From UBA7702 sp040776805 (GTDB lineage: Bacteria > Bacillota > Dehalobacteriia > UBA7702): 64,000 bases of DNA. Shown one piece after another: positions 8,919-17,886 of this stretch. Under the pieces are notes generated by a model. That model ran no database searches and was not told the DNA's origin. It saw nothing but the letters and a program-made list of their open reading frames with translations. A program made the translations under genes and the position numbers. Within the stretch, counting starts at the first letter, position 1; every line of letters starts with the position of its first letter. Where the stretch lies: contig JAXGZS010000003.1 in the NCBI GenBank assembly GCA_040776805.1, positions 248,001-312,000 on the forward strand, in the 5' to 3' direction.

Positions 8919-9886
8919 AAAGCCGAAACCGTTATGTCTTTGGCCGCGTCGCCTTTGAATTTTCCCGCGTTCTTTTCTTCATAAACTTTGATGGCGTGAT
9001 AAAAAAGCCGGTTTATGGGTGTTTCTATGCCGAAGGCTTCGCCGAGGCGCATCACCTTGCCGGCGAACATTTCCACTTCCGTCTCCCGACCGTTTTCAAG
9101 GTCCTGTAAAGTGGAGGGTTTGTTGTCAAAGGGCAAGCGCCTGATGGTTTTTTCCTGAGCTTCGATATCCGCCTCACTGAGGTCGATGTTGAGACGGTTG
9201 GCGATGGCCACCACTTCTCTCATGGCCGCCCTACGGATGATATTAGCGTGGTCGCTCAGACGGTAGGCGCCGAAGGGAATCCCCAAAAGCGCGCAGGTTT
9301 GATTTTCGCCGACATTGCACATGAATTTGAACCACAGCCCCCTGATCATATCGGGATCGATGGCATAGCGGATGCCGCAATCGTCGAATAAGGCTTTGAC
9401 CCGCAAAACGCGTTCCGACAGCGTATCGTTTTTCGCTTCCCCGAAATGCACTCCGCCCGCGGCGGCATCGTACCGGGCGACGCCGTCCTTCATCTCCGCG
9501 GACACTCTCATATAGGCGTAGAGCACGCGTTCCGGGCCATATGCGGCGGCGACGATCTCCTCGCTGTCCACACCGTTTAGAATGGGTAAAATCAGGGTAT
9601 CCGGCCCCACTTGATTCTTGATCTCGGCAAGGGCTTTTTCAAGTCCCGTATATTTCACCGCGATGATCACCAGGTCGGCGGGATCGTTTTCCTCTGCCGG
9701 GGAAATCATCGTAAAACGGTGGCGGACACCGTTGATGGTGACGCCCTCTTTTTCGATCCGTTCTTTTCGGCTGCCCCAAGCCAAAACCCTGAAGCAGCCT
9801 TCTCTTAGGCGCGCCTCAAGGGACGGCGCGAAATAAGCGCCCATGGCGCCGAGGCCGATCAAGGTGACTTTCTCTATCTTTTTCAT
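8915..9886 (-). CDS. Ketopantoate reductase family protein
   Basis: This 323-residue protein has an N-terminal Rossmann motif GLGAMGAYF and the family pattern NGVDSEEIVAAAYGPERVL, with the helical C-terminal domain carrying LWFKFMCNVGENQTCALLG. This is the 2-dehydropantoate 2-reductase (PanE/ApbA) family, which uses NADPH to make pantoate for CoA. I chose the ATG at 9886 because AGGA precedes it; an ATG at 9913 would overlap the upstream gene. No pan genes are nearby, so it may reduce another 2-oxo acid. Its TGA overlaps the ATG of the TVP38 gene. Confidence 0.82.
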   Translation of the reverse strand: MKKIEKVTLIGLGAMGAYFAPSLEARLREGCFRVLAWGSRKERIEKEGVTINGVRHRFTMISPAEENDPADLVIIAVKYTGLEKALAEIKNQVGPDTLILPILNGVDSEEIVAAAYGPERVLYAYMRVSAEMKDGVARYDAAAGGVHFGEAKNDTLSERVLRVKALFDDCGIRYAIDPDMIRGLWFKFMCNVGENQTCALLGIPFGAYRLSDHANIIRRAAMREVVAIANRLNIDLSEADIEAQEKTIRRLPFDNKPSTLQDLENGRETEVEMFAGKVMRLGEAFGIETPINRLFYHAIKVYEEKNAGKFKGDAAKDITVSAL

Positions 9887-9896
9887 AAGTTCATTC

Positions 9897-11741
9897 CTAT
9901 CGCATTTTTTCATTCAGATAAATGGCGTTCAAATCCAGACTGTAATAGGTGTTTTGCTCATCGGGGCCGGCGTAGCCTTCGATATATTGAAACACCACAA
10001 GGACCTCAAGTTCATCGGTGTCAATCTTTAGTGACATCTCTTCGCTTGGGGCTTCTTTCAACTGGGCGCCGGGATACGCCGCGACGACCTGCCGAATATA
10101 GGAAGAAAAATCTTCCTCAACGATTACCGTGCCGTCGGAGACAATTTTCAGGGTTGGGATCCCGTTATCCGCACCCGTAATCCAGTAGATTTCATAACTA
10201 TGGCGTTCCCCCGCTACGGTTACAGAAGGATTGCCTTTCGGTTCCATTGGATTAAAAACCAACGCCCAACGGTAAGCGCTGACATCAAGGGCCGTGGAAG
10301 ACAGATAGACCGAGGTATAAAAAGCATCGTTGCCTTTCCCTGCCGAGGTCCAGGTTTGGGCAAAACCGAGTTTTTCTTGAAAGACATCGCTTCGCTCCAG
10401 CGCCGGATCGAACCAGGAGGGCAGTTTGTCCTCGGGAAAACCGGCGAGGTAGACCACGGCGTCGGTGATGTTTTCGCGGACGTCGAGGTTCGGCTCATTG
10501 ACGGCGGGAAGGAGTTCGCCGTCTTGCAGCATATTTTCCTCCTCCAACAGCGTTGTCAGACGGTTCGTCTGGACAGCGATGGTTGTCGGCTGATAGCCGA
10601 TCAAGGGTAAAACGGAAATCACCGCCAAAACGCAGATCAAGAAGATGATGGGCAAATAGGCTCCACTTTTTTTGATCAAGAGCAACACCGAGGAGACCGC
10701 AGCAATCAACCAAAGCAAGATGAAGTAATACTCACTGATTTTCAGTCCCGCAGCGCCCAAGGCCACAATCAGCGCCCAGGCTTCAAAAACGAGAATCACC
10801 AAGGCCCCGATGGGATAAAAATGCCGGTAAAATTTGGCGATGGCCGTTTCATGACGGGCCACCATCAAATAAAGCCACAGGCCACCCAAGGTATAGGTGG
10901 CGACAATTCCGAATAACTGGGTAAAGGAAGTGTGCATCCCGCCCAAAACAGTTTTCAGCGCCCAACCCAGCAAAACAAGGGTTAAGGCGATAAAGACAGG
11001 GATCAGAATGTAACCGAAAAGAACTTCGATAAAACGAGGCTGGGTTTGGGCGGTTTTACGCTGATCATTTACGTGCTGCTTGCGAAAATCCGGGAAATAG
11101 CCCAGGAAGATCGAATAGCCGATGAAGCCGGAGACAGCGCCGAGATGCCCGTAGATGCTACGGCTCAATCCATCGAAAACCAATGTCTCAAGGGCGGCGA
11201 CAATCAGCGACGAACCCGCCATGATCACGCCGCCGTAAAGCAAGGCGATAAAAAAGGCTTTATGCGTCATAAAGAAGGCGCGGGCAACATCGGATTCCTC
11301 CCTGGGGTACGCCGCCAAGACGATGAAAAGCAGCAAACTGACGCTCATGGCCACGATCATACGAGCTTTCGCCAGATCAGAAATGACGGTTAACGCAGGA
11401 TCCGCCGGCGACGCGACGCCGCCAAAAAGGTATAAAGCAAAAAAAGCGACGGCAGCCGCAACCACACCGCATACGTTTGCCGTAACAAAGGAAAGGAAAC
11501 TGCCAAAGCGGCTTTGGGCGGCTGTGACCAGCATGAAACTGAACAAAGCAGCAAAACCAAAAGACCAACGAAAACAGCTGAGCAGAAAATCATAGTCCTC
11601 CAGGGCGGACCAGCCCAGCTCAATCTCTACCATCATGGCAACGGTAAAAACGAGGGCGCAGGCCATGGATACGGGAAAGGTTTGAAAGGATTTCAGGGCA
11701 CCTTTTGAGATCTTATAAATAAACCTGATCAAAGGATTCAT
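9897..11741 (-). CDS. DUF4153-type polytopic membrane protein
   Basis: This 614-residue protein has about ten to twelve hydrophobic segments over residues 1-400, then a soluble C-terminal region of some 200 residues. Architecture and N-terminal wording (FPVSMACALVFTVAMMVEIE) fit the DUF4153 family of uncharacterised membrane proteins. GGGAGGTGATC gives a strong ribosome binding site. The ketopantoate reductase-like gene begins right after its stop, so these genes form one operon. Function is unknown; an envelope role is a guess from topology. Confidence 0.7.
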   Translation of the reverse strand: MNPLIRFIYKISKGALKSFQTFPVSMACALVFTVAMMVEIELGWSALEDYDFLLSCFRWSFGFAALFSFMLVTAAQSRFGSFLSFVTANVCGVVAAAVAFFALYLFGGVASPADPALTVISDLAKARMIVAMSVSLLLFIVLAAYPREESDVARAFFMTHKAFFIALLYGGVIMAGSSLIVAALETLVFDGLSRSIYGHLGAVSGFIGYSIFLGYFPDFRKQHVNDQRKTAQTQPRFIEVLFGYILIPVFIALTLVLLGWALKTVLGGMHTSFTQLFGIVATYTLGGLWLYLMVARHETAIAKFYRHFYPIGALVILVFEAWALIVALGAAGLKISEYYFILLWLIAAVSSVLLLIKKSGAYLPIIFLICVLAVISVLPLIGYQPTTIAVQTNRLTTLLEEENMLQDGELLPAVNEPNLDVRENITDAVVYLAGFPEDKLPSWFDPALERSDVFQEKLGFAQTWTSAGKGNDAFYTSVYLSSTALDVSAYRWALVFNPMEPKGNPSVTVAGERHSYEIYWITGADNGIPTLKIVSDGTVIVEEDFSSYIRQVVAAYPGAQLKEAPSEEMSLKIDTDELEVLVVFQYIEGYAGPDEQNTYYSLDLNAIYLNEKMR

Positions 11742-11859
11742 GAGATCACCTCCCTAACTATTTTTTGCTTTGGGGTGCGGGGAAACAAGAATTGTCTTGC
11801 GTTCTTTTTTATGATGATCGCAAGATTACATCATTGCGTCATTGCGTCAGCCCTATTTT

Positions 11860-12264
11860 TTAGTTGCGGCGACGAATGGCGATCAATTCCCATATATCCG
11901 CCAAAATTTCGCCGTTTTTGACCTCTATCATCAGCCATTTTTGCCCCATACTTGTTTTTGTATCCAAATAAAGATCACGGACCGCGGCGGTAAAAGATGG
12001 CAAAATCAGTTCCGTCTCCGCTTTTTCGCGCTCTCCGATCACAATAAGTGCGGTAAACGCCCCTTCCCCCGGATAGAGAGTACACAAAGCCCGCCCCGCT
12101 TTTTTGTATTTTAAATTCCAGCCGGGCTGCATCGAACATTTGCTGTAAGTAATCACCGGCTTCACCTGATACTGTGTTTCCATGCCGTCACAAAGCCGAT
12201 TCCATAAGGAGTTTTGGACGAAGGCGTCCAACTGATCTCGGGTGGGTTTTGCCAATGCTTCCAT
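11860..12264 (-). CDS. DUF3788 domain-containing protein
   Basis: This 134-residue soluble protein starts at MEALAKPTRDQLDAFV with AAGGGA upstream. Features such as YSKCSMQPGWNLKYKKAGRAL, CTLYPGEGAFTALIVIG and the Arg-rich end fit DUF3788, a small YdhR/DUF1801-like fold family without an assigned reaction. Its start lies 20 nt beyond the polyferredoxin stop, so it probably ends that operon. A longer in-frame start to 12390 would overlap the ferredoxin gene and lacks support. Confidence 0.7.
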   Translation of the reverse strand: MEALAKPTRDQLDAFVQNSLWNRLCDGMETQYQVKPVITYSKCSMQPGWNLKYKKAGRALCTLYPGEGAFTALIVIGEREKAETELILPSFTAAVRDLYLDTKTSMGQKWLMIEVKNGEILADIWELIAIRRRN

Positions 12265-12284
12265 TTTAACATCCCTTTCCCTTG

Positions 12285-13172
12285 TTATTCCTCGGACAAA
12301 GGGGTCGTAAATTCCTCTTTTTTCAAATGAAGATGAGAGACGATGGCCTTTTCCGGGCAGGCGGCGATACAGTCGCCGCAGCGGATGCACTCCGTGCTAT
12401 TGATGTTCTTTGTCACTGCCACGTTCATTTTACACTGTTTTTCACAGGTTTTGCAGCCGGTGCATCGAACGCCGTCAACCTTCAGCCGGTAAAAGCTGAT
12501 TTTGTTAAAAAGGGCGTAAAAGGCGCCCAAAGGGCAAAGATATTTACAAAAAGGACGATAAACGAAAACCGAACCGCCGACCATAACAAGGAGCAGCAGA
12601 ACTTTCCAGTTAAATAAAGCCCCCGCCATGGCCCGTAAACTTTCATTTTCAATCAAAAGCGGAATGCCTCCCTCCAGGGTACCGGCAGGACAAAGCCATT
12701 TACAAAAATGAGGCGTGCCGCTGCCGAAAGCGTCGGTCAAAAGCAGCGGTAAAAGGATGACAAAGATAACCAAAATCAGGTATTTCAAATAGCGCAAGGG
12801 ACGGTCTACGTTTTTGTTGATTTTCAGCTTTGGCGTCGGTATTTTATAAAGCAGATCCTGGAAAAAGCCGAAGGGACAAAGAAAACCGCAGATCAAACGA
12901 CCAAAAAAGACGCCGAAAAGAATCATGATGCCTACGACATAATAGGAAAAAGAAAATTTTCTGTCCGCCAGCACGGACTGCAAAGCGCCGATGGGGCAAG
13001 ACCCCGCCGCCGCGGGGCAGGAATAACAGTTTAACCCAGGCACACAAAAGCTCTTGCTTCCCCCCTGATGAATCCTGCCCTTGGGGAAATTCTGCAAAAA
13101 GGGGTTGCTTAAAACCGTCGCAAAAACCTGGACGAACCGGCGGTTTTGAATCAGCTGCCACAATCGTTTCAT
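12285..13172 (-). CDS. Membrane polyferredoxin (NapH/YccM-like 4Fe-4S protein)
   Basis: This 295-residue membrane protein has paired Cys motifs between membrane segments: CYSCPAAAGSCPIG, CGFLCPFGF, CKWLCPAGT and CKYLCPLGAF. The C-terminus holds two 4Fe-4S sites (CTGCKTCEKQCKMN and CIRCGDCIAACPEKA). It should move electrons across or along the membrane, as NapH/NosR-like proteins do. It starts 4 nt after the CD1871A-like peptide, downstream of a thioredoxin lipoprotein, which suggests electron supply to an extracytoplasmic thiol system. The electron donor is not visible here. Confidence 0.85.
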   Translation of the reverse strand: MKRLWQLIQNRRFVQVFATVLSNPFLQNFPKGRIHQGGSKSFCVPGLNCYSCPAAAGSCPIGALQSVLADRKFSFSYYVVGIMILFGVFFGRLICGFLCPFGFFQDLLYKIPTPKLKINKNVDRPLRYLKYLILVIFVILLPLLLTDAFGSGTPHFCKWLCPAGTLEGGIPLLIENESLRAMAGALFNWKVLLLLVMVGGSVFVYRPFCKYLCPLGAFYALFNKISFYRLKVDGVRCTGCKTCEKQCKMNVAVTKNINSTECIRCGDCIAACPEKAIVSHLHLKKEEFTTPLSEE

Positions 13173-13176
13173 AAGC

Positions 13177-13332
13177 TCACCCGATCCCGATACATTCTAA
13201 GCAGATATGGGCGGCTTTTTTCAAAACCACAAGAGCTTCGCCTCTCACAACGCCGTAGAGGAGGAAGGCCACGGCCACCGCCAAAAGAAAGTATTTTATA
13301 TTGCTCATCGTTTTTAAATATCTATGGTTCAT
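13177..13332 (-). CDS. CD1871A-like CXXC motif small membrane protein
   Basis: This is a 51-residue peptide with one transmembrane helix (FLLAVAVAFLLYGVV) and the C-terminal signature RGEALVVLKKAAHICLECIGIG split by its CLEC motif. It matches the small CD1871A family that accompanies polyferredoxins and TlpA proteins in clostridia. The ATG at 13332 begins one base after the thioredoxin stop; a shorter start at 13308 (MSNIKYF) is equally possible. The CxxC at the membrane face could relay electrons between the polyferredoxin and the thioredoxin; this is inference from order. Confidence 0.75.
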   Translation of the reverse strand: MNHRYLKTMSNIKYFLLAVAVAFLLYGVVRGEALVVLKKAAHICLECIGIG

Positions 13333-13333
13333 G

Positions 13334-13876
13334 TTACGGTAACCGCGCCAATCGATCCTCAATCAGCCCCAGATAAGCCTTGGCAGTGGTATCGCCGCCT
13401 TGTGCTACGCCCACTTGCAAATCGCCTACCAAGTTTCCTTCGCTGTCCACAAAAGCAGTGGTGGGATAGGCAGAAACCAGGCTCAACAAGGAATCGCTCA
13501 GTTTTTCATCGGGAATCAGCACCTGAAAAGTACAGCCGTTCTCCTCTAAAATGTCCTCAACGGTGCTTGCTTCACTGTCCCCGTCGACGCAAATCGTGAT
13601 CATATTCACGCGTTCCGGCAGGTTATCGTAAACTTCCTGCAAATCCGGCATTTCATCGATACAATAGCCGCACCAGGTGGTCCAGATATTGACCATGGTC
13701 AAATCATACTCCTTCAGGTTGTCTTGGCTAAAGGTATCGCCGGTCACGGTCGTCGCTGAAAAGTCCGCCATCACCGCCGTGCTGCTGTTGTTTTGTTCTT
13801 TTGTATCGCCGCAGGCGGTCAACGTCAATAACGCAATACAGGCAAGAAGAATTATCATCCATTTTCTTACTTTCAT
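13334..13876 (-). CDS. TlpA-like thioredoxin lipoprotein
   Basis: This 180-residue protein has a lipoprotein signal (LLTLTAC, Cys22) and a thioredoxin fold with WCGYC (Cys69 and Cys72) in NIWTTWCGYCIDEMPDLQ. It should be anchored outside the membrane and reduce or oxidise protein thiols. GGAGG precedes the ATG. It is the first gene of a four-gene unit with the CXXC peptide, the polyferredoxin and DUF3788. The cis-proline position is occupied as AYPTTAF, as in the family. Confidence 0.88.
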   Translation of the reverse strand: MKVRKWMIILLACIALLTLTACGDTKEQNNSSTAVMADFSATTVTGDTFSQDNLKEYDLTMVNIWTTWCGYCIDEMPDLQEVYDNLPERVNMITICVDGDSEASTVEDILEENGCTFQVLIPDEKLSDSLLSLVSAYPTTAFVDSEGNLVGDLQVGVAQGGDTTAKAYLGLIEDRLARLP

Positions 13877-13954
13877 AAACGTACCTCCTTTTTTCTTTAC
13901 ACGCTCAAAAACCGGATCGCCGCGTTTTTGATGGCAGGGATCAATGGCAAATCA

Positions 13955-15517
13955 CTATATCTTTTTGGAGCTGAGCAAACCTTTCAATACCATGCTTATC
14001 CAGCTGTTTTTCTGTTTTTTATAGGGTTTTCCGGCTAATATCAGTTCCTCAACGGCAATGTCTTTCAGGTTTTCTTGGGGCACGTCATAGGGATTGTTGG
14101 CCAAAATCACCATATCGGCGATGTTGCCGACGGTTAGCGTTCCCCGTTCCCCTTCGTCAAAAGTTGTCCAGTAGCCGTTGTACGTGACCATTCTGAGGGC
14201 TTCCGCCACGGTTAACGCTTGCTCCTTAACGGGGTGATTCACCGCGTTGTGCAGCCAAAGCAACGGATTTGGGTCGGTACAGGGGGCGTCGCTGCCCGCG
14301 GAAATCACGATACCGCGATCAACAAAGCTGCGCAGGGGATTCAGTCGTTCCTCCCGGTCGCCAAGGATCTCCTTTAAATACCAGTCAGGCTCTTGAGGCC
14401 AGACGATAAAGGAGGTTTGCAGGGGAATCTGTATTTGATACTGCCGACAGATCTCAAGTCCTTCCTCCGTGGGCAAACAGGCGTGGATAATGCCGTGACG
14501 GTGGTCGTCCCGAGGGTAATCGTCAAGAGCGGCTTTCAACGCCCTGGTCGCCTGATCAAAAGCGGCGTCGCCGATGGCGTGCATTTCGATTTGCAGCCCG
14601 CGGCGGTTGGCCTTTTTGCAAAATTCCGTCACCTCCGCGTCGCTGTAATAAAGCACGCCTTTGCTCTCTGTGCCTTCATAAGGTTCTTTCAGTGCGGCGT
14701 CCATGGAGCCGTAGCAGCCGTCCAAAGCCGTTGCGAAACAGCCGCCGATCCGGGGCAGATGTCTTTTTGCCGCCTTATCCGTATCCATGGTCTGAAAAAA
14801 AAGACGCATCTGAAAACCGCCGCTGAGGCCGCGCCCCACATAGCGTTCGAGATCCACGTCCATATCTTTGGGAAAACCGACGCCGCTCACGGTATGGATC
14901 ATGCCGATGCCCCGGGCCGCCATGTAGTCAATGGCTTTTTGCATTGACTTCACCAAATCCCATAGGGAAACAATGCTGCTGACATAGTCCGTAGCGGCGA
15001 AGAAGGCCTCCTGATTCATTTCCCCGCTGTCGGGGTTATAACCTCTTAAGGATTTTACCTTTTCCGGCAGTTGATTTAAGAGCGCCGTATTGACGATACA
15101 GGCATGACCGTCGTACTTTGCCACCATGATGGGGCGGCCGTCGGAGACATCGTCGAGATCCTTTCGGGATAACAGTTTTCTCTCCGCAACCGAATGGGGC
15201 GACGCGCCGAAAGCGATGACGACTTTCGCCTTTGTTTTCGGCAGAAATTCTCTGATTTTTTCTTTCAGCACCTCATTGCTGCGTACAGCCATGACATTGA
15301 GACCGGCGTTGAACAGCGCCATGCTCGCGAAATGAATGTGGCTATCGACAAAAGAGGGCAACAAGGCACGACTCCCCAGTTCACGCACGCGGTGGCCTTG
15401 ATATTCCGCCGGCAGGTCATCACCGACAAACACGATTTTGCCGTTATCCTCCACCAGATAGCGGTAAATGTTGTTTTGGCTGTCGCAAGTCAAAACGGTT
15501 CCCTGATAAATCTTCAT
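13955..15517 (-). CDS. YtcJ-like amidohydrolase (Amidohydro_3)
   Basis: This 520-residue metal-dependent hydrolase has the N-terminal strand, DSHIHF metal site, a central EMHAIGDAAFDQ segment, and the late SAGSDAPCTDPNPLLWLHNAV stretch (given here in part) of the YtcJ/Amidohydro_3 family. These enzymes hydrolyse N-acyl or amide bonds; the substrate is unknown. AGGAGG lies upstream. Neighbours do not suggest a pathway. A 226-bp spacer before the next gene holds nothing I recognise. Confidence 0.82.
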   Translation of the reverse strand: MKIYQGTVLTCDSQNNIYRYLVEDNGKIVFVGDDLPAEYQGHRVRELGSRALLPSFVDSHIHFASMALFNAGLNVMAVRSNEVLKEKIREFLPKTKAKVVIAFGASPHSVAERKLLSRKDLDDVSDGRPIMVAKYDGHACIVNTALLNQLPEKVKSLRGYNPDSGEMNQEAFFAATDYVSSIVSLWDLVKSMQKAIDYMAARGIGMIHTVSGVGFPKDMDVDLERYVGRGLSGGFQMRLFFQTMDTDKAAKRHLPRIGGCFATALDGCYGSMDAALKEPYEGTESKGVLYYSDAEVTEFCKKANRRGLQIEMHAIGDAAFDQATRALKAALDDYPRDDHRHGIIHACLPTEEGLEICRQYQIQIPLQTSFIVWPQEPDWYLKEILGDREERLNPLRSFVDRGIVISAGSDAPCTDPNPLLWLHNAVNHPVKEQALTVAEALRMVTYNGYWTTFDEGERGTLTVGNIADMVILANNPYDVPQENLKDIAVEELILAGKPYKKQKNSWISMVLKGLLSSKKI

Positions 15518-15743
15518 CGTGCTGCCTCCTAAAAAATAGTTCTGGTTCTGCGCTTTCCCATCATAAGGACCGTTTTCCCTGCTCTTCCCTTTTCACAATC
15601 ATTCGTAAGAGGCGTCTCGCCGATAAAGGCTCATCTAGACTTTAAATGGCGCAAACCGCCGGTATGACCGTTAGGCCGTGGGAAAATCAGGGAATCGACG
15701 GCTTTCAAATCGACGTTCCGCTTTTCCGCATTGCCTTCTAACC

Positions 15744-16094
15744 TCATTTTTCCGTTTCAAAATTCCTTTCGTCAAACTGGGGATAGCCGGTATTTTGACT
15801 GACAGGTGTTTCCTCTGTCAATGATTGCAAAAAGCTAACTTCCTTTTTCAAGACGTCGATTTCTTTTTTCAAGCGTCTGATCTCATTGACGCGGCGTATA
15901 TAGCGCACCGTGCCCAAGGTCGCCACGATCACCGCGCCCAAAGCCGCGGAAACAAAAATGATCAACGCTTGAGAAGCGGTGAACTTATAAAAGAGCAGAT
16001 TGATCCCAACCGGGCTTGCGTTTGTCAACGCGAAAACAGTGATGAGGATCGCGAAAATTAGGCCGACAATGAATAAAACTTGGCTTTTCTGCAT
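15744..16094 (-). CDS. LapA/DUF1049 domain membrane protein
   Basis: This 116-residue protein has two transmembrane helices (residues 5-25 and 40-62) followed by a basic stretch and a coiled coil (RRLKKEIDVLKKEVSFLQ). The pattern matches the LapA/DUF1049 family. In Gram-positives its role is unknown; lipopolysaccharide assembly does not apply. The start at MQKSQVLF follows AAGGAG; the longer frame to 16187 is unsupported. Confidence 0.75.
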   Translation of the reverse strand: MQKSQVLFIVGLIFAILITVFALTNASPVGINLLFYKFTASQALIIFVSAALGAVIVATLGTVRYIRRVNEIRRLKKEIDVLKKEVSFLQSLTEETPVSQNTGYPQFDERNFETEK

Positions 16095-16224
16095 CAGTTG
16101 TTCTCCTTCCCTTTGCTCCCTGGGATTTACCCCTGGCCGCGGCCAGGCCGGATAAAAGAGGGAGGAATCAAATGCGGCTCCATTCATTTTGCTTCCTCCC
16201 TGTTAACCTGTTCATATTAAAACG

Positions 16225-16530
16225 TCAGTCTTTGTTCAATTCCTCAATGATTTCTTCCACTTCTTCGGCGCCGTCTTCATAGAAGCCTTCTTCATCCGGA
16301 GCCAATTCCTTCAAAAGCCTCAAAAATTCACCGGCATGAACGCGCTCTTCATCGGCGATATCTTCCAGTACCGCAATGGCAAGCTCGTTATCGGTGGATT
16401 CCGCCAGCTGCATATAAAGCTGAATGGCTTCATATTCCGCGGCAATCATAAACCGAATGGATCTGATCAACTCTTCATCGCTGATTTTTTCCGTTTTCTT
16501 TCCGGAAAAGGGATGTCCAAATTCAGGCAT
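16225..16530 (-). CDS. Ferritin-like protein of the encapsulated type
   Basis: This is a 101-residue two-helix ferritin-like protein. The iron ligands sit in IAAEYEAIQLYMQLAE and DIADEERVHAGEFLRLL (ExxH). Its short length and acidic C-terminus (EEVEEIIEELNKD) resemble encapsulin-associated ferritin-like domains, such as the N-terminal part of archaeal encapsulin fusions, rather than full rubrerythrin. No encapsulin shell gene is visible within this window. It should oxidise or bind iron after dimerising. AAAGGAGG precedes the ATG. Confidence 0.75.
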   Translation of the reverse strand: MPEFGHPFSGKKTEKISDEELIRSIRFMIAAEYEAIQLYMQLAESTDNELAIAVLEDIADEERVHAGEFLRLLKELAPDEEGFYEDGAEEVEEIIEELNKD

Positions 16531-16592
16531 TGTAAAAACCTCCTTTTCATTCAGTCACACTTACGAACAATAGGTTATAGGGTTAAAAGATA

Positions 16593-16629
16593 GGACATAT
16601 TGCAGGAGCCCTTCTATTCCAATATGTCC
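16593..16629. promoter_or_regulatory. Inverted repeat upstream of the ferritin-like gene
   Basis: A perfect 10-bp inverted repeat, GGACATATTG (16593-16602) and CAATATGTCC (16620-16629), lies 63-99 bp upstream of the ferritin-like start, between divergent genes. It could be a regulator site or the stem of a leader hairpin. No regulator is assigned. Confidence 0.4.
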
Positions 16630-16786
16630 CAAATGACACGATTGCATGAAAATAAGGGTTCGTCTTTACGGTTTCAAGGATATCTCTTTACAATCTTAAT
16701 TTAGCACATTATAATAATTGTATCAATATGAAAATGAAAAACAGCCGTTTATTTCAAAAATAACGGCGCAATAAAAGGAGGGCAAA

Positions 16787-17065
16787 ATGTCCCATATCAT
16801 CAAAAAAGACGGTAATCAATTTTACATTGGTACAGACCCCCTTTGCGCACAGGCCGTCGTCACCTATGTTTTTGACGACCAGCATACCATCCTAATCGAT
16901 CATACTTACGTCTCCGATGAACTTAGAGGACAGGGCATCGCCAAAGAACTCATCGATGCCGTGGTGAACTATGCTCGGCAGGAAAAGCTGAAGATCATCC
17001 CTCTCTGCTCTTACGCCGAGTGGTTAATGAAGGGTTCCGGGGAATACGACGACGTTTTAAAATAA
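16787..17065 (+). CDS. Small GNAT-like N-acetyltransferase (COG2388 type)
   Basis: This 92-residue protein carries the acetyl-CoA binding pattern LRGQGIAKELIDAVVNYAR and ends IIPLCSYAEWLMK, the hallmark of the small YjdJ/COG2388 GNAT group. The acceptor is unknown. AAAGGAGGG precedes its ATG. An imperfect hairpin (GCCGTTTATTT / AAATAACGGC, about 16744-16767) lies between the likely promoter and the start. A terminator follows. Confidence 0.85.
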   Translation: MSHIIKKDGNQFYIGTDPLCAQAVVTYVFDDQHTILIDHTYVSDELRGQGIAKELIDAVVNYARQEKLKIIPLCSYAEWLMKGSGEYDDVLK

Positions 17066-17087
17066 TCACATTCTCATTCGACGGCCT

Positions 17088-17116
17088 AAGCCATGAAGTT
17101 TCTTCATGGCTTTTTC
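17088..17116. terminator. Bidirectional terminator
   Basis: An 11-bp stem, AAGCCATGAAG / CTTCATGGCTT, with a 3-nt loop and a T run sits between the convergent acetyltransferase and carbonic anhydrase genes. Confidence 0.85.
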
Positions 17117-17657
17117 ATACGATCTTCGTTAGCGCTCCCGTTAGGGAATCGATCACCAATCCGTAAACCGCAACGTCCTTGGGAAGCAACGGATGTTCCC
17201 GTACCAGCGCAACGGATTTTTTCACGGAATCTTCCAAATCATAAAAACCGTCGAGCCAATCCTTGAAGTCAACGCCGCTATAGGCCATCATATCGATGTC
17301 TTCCTGGCGGACGCCCCGCTCTTTCATGGCCTCGAGCATCTCCCGATGATCGGTGTTGCGGGCGCCGCAATCCGTATGACCGACGACGAGTATTTCTCTA
17401 ACATCCAGTTCATAAACGGCGATCAACAGACTGCGCATGGCGCTGCCGAAAGGATGAACGATGACGCCGCCGGCGTTTTTGATGATCTTCGCATCGCCGT
17501 TCTTCAGGCCCAGCGCCGCCGGTAACAGCTCCGTCAGCCGCGTATCCATACAGGAAACGACGGCGATTTTTTTATCCGGGTATTTGCTGGTGATGTAGGC
17601 TTCATAGGCCTTGTTTTTAACAAAATCGTCGTTAAATTTTAAAATTTCTTCAAGCAT
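17115..17657 (-). CDS. Beta-class carbonic anhydrase
   Basis: This 180-residue enzyme has zinc ligands in SCMDTRL (Cys with the Asp-Arg dyad) and VGHTDCGARN (His and Cys), plus the KNAGG turn. It interconverts CO2 and bicarbonate. Size and motif spacing match the short beta-CA clade found in anaerobic Firmicutes. AAGGAG precedes the ATG. It is transcribed alone; the 229-bp spacer upstream contains no gene. Confidence 0.9.
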   Translation of the reverse strand: MLEEILKFNDDFVKNKAYEAYITSKYPDKKIAVVSCMDTRLTELLPAALGLKNGDAKIIKNAGGVIVHPFGSAMRSLLIAVYELDVREILVVGHTDCGARNTDHREMLEAMKERGVRQEDIDMMAYSGVDFKDWLDGFYDLEDSVKKSVALVREHPLLPKDVAVYGLVIDSLTGALTKIV

Positions 17658-17886
17658 GTTTTCTCCTTTTTCATGAATGCTGTGATAAGCGGCTGAATTA
17701 GGCTTCTCTTTATGTTATTAAAAAAGTTCTTTTTAGATTTTATATTAATTCCACTCTCGTTTTTACCGTTATTCTAATTACTATTTTACCAAAAAAGACC
17801 TTTGTTTTCCATGCCCAAAATATAATTATTATTCAATAGAGTACTCCGCTATGGTGTGAGGCGTTAGCATTCATGGAGCCCATCCG

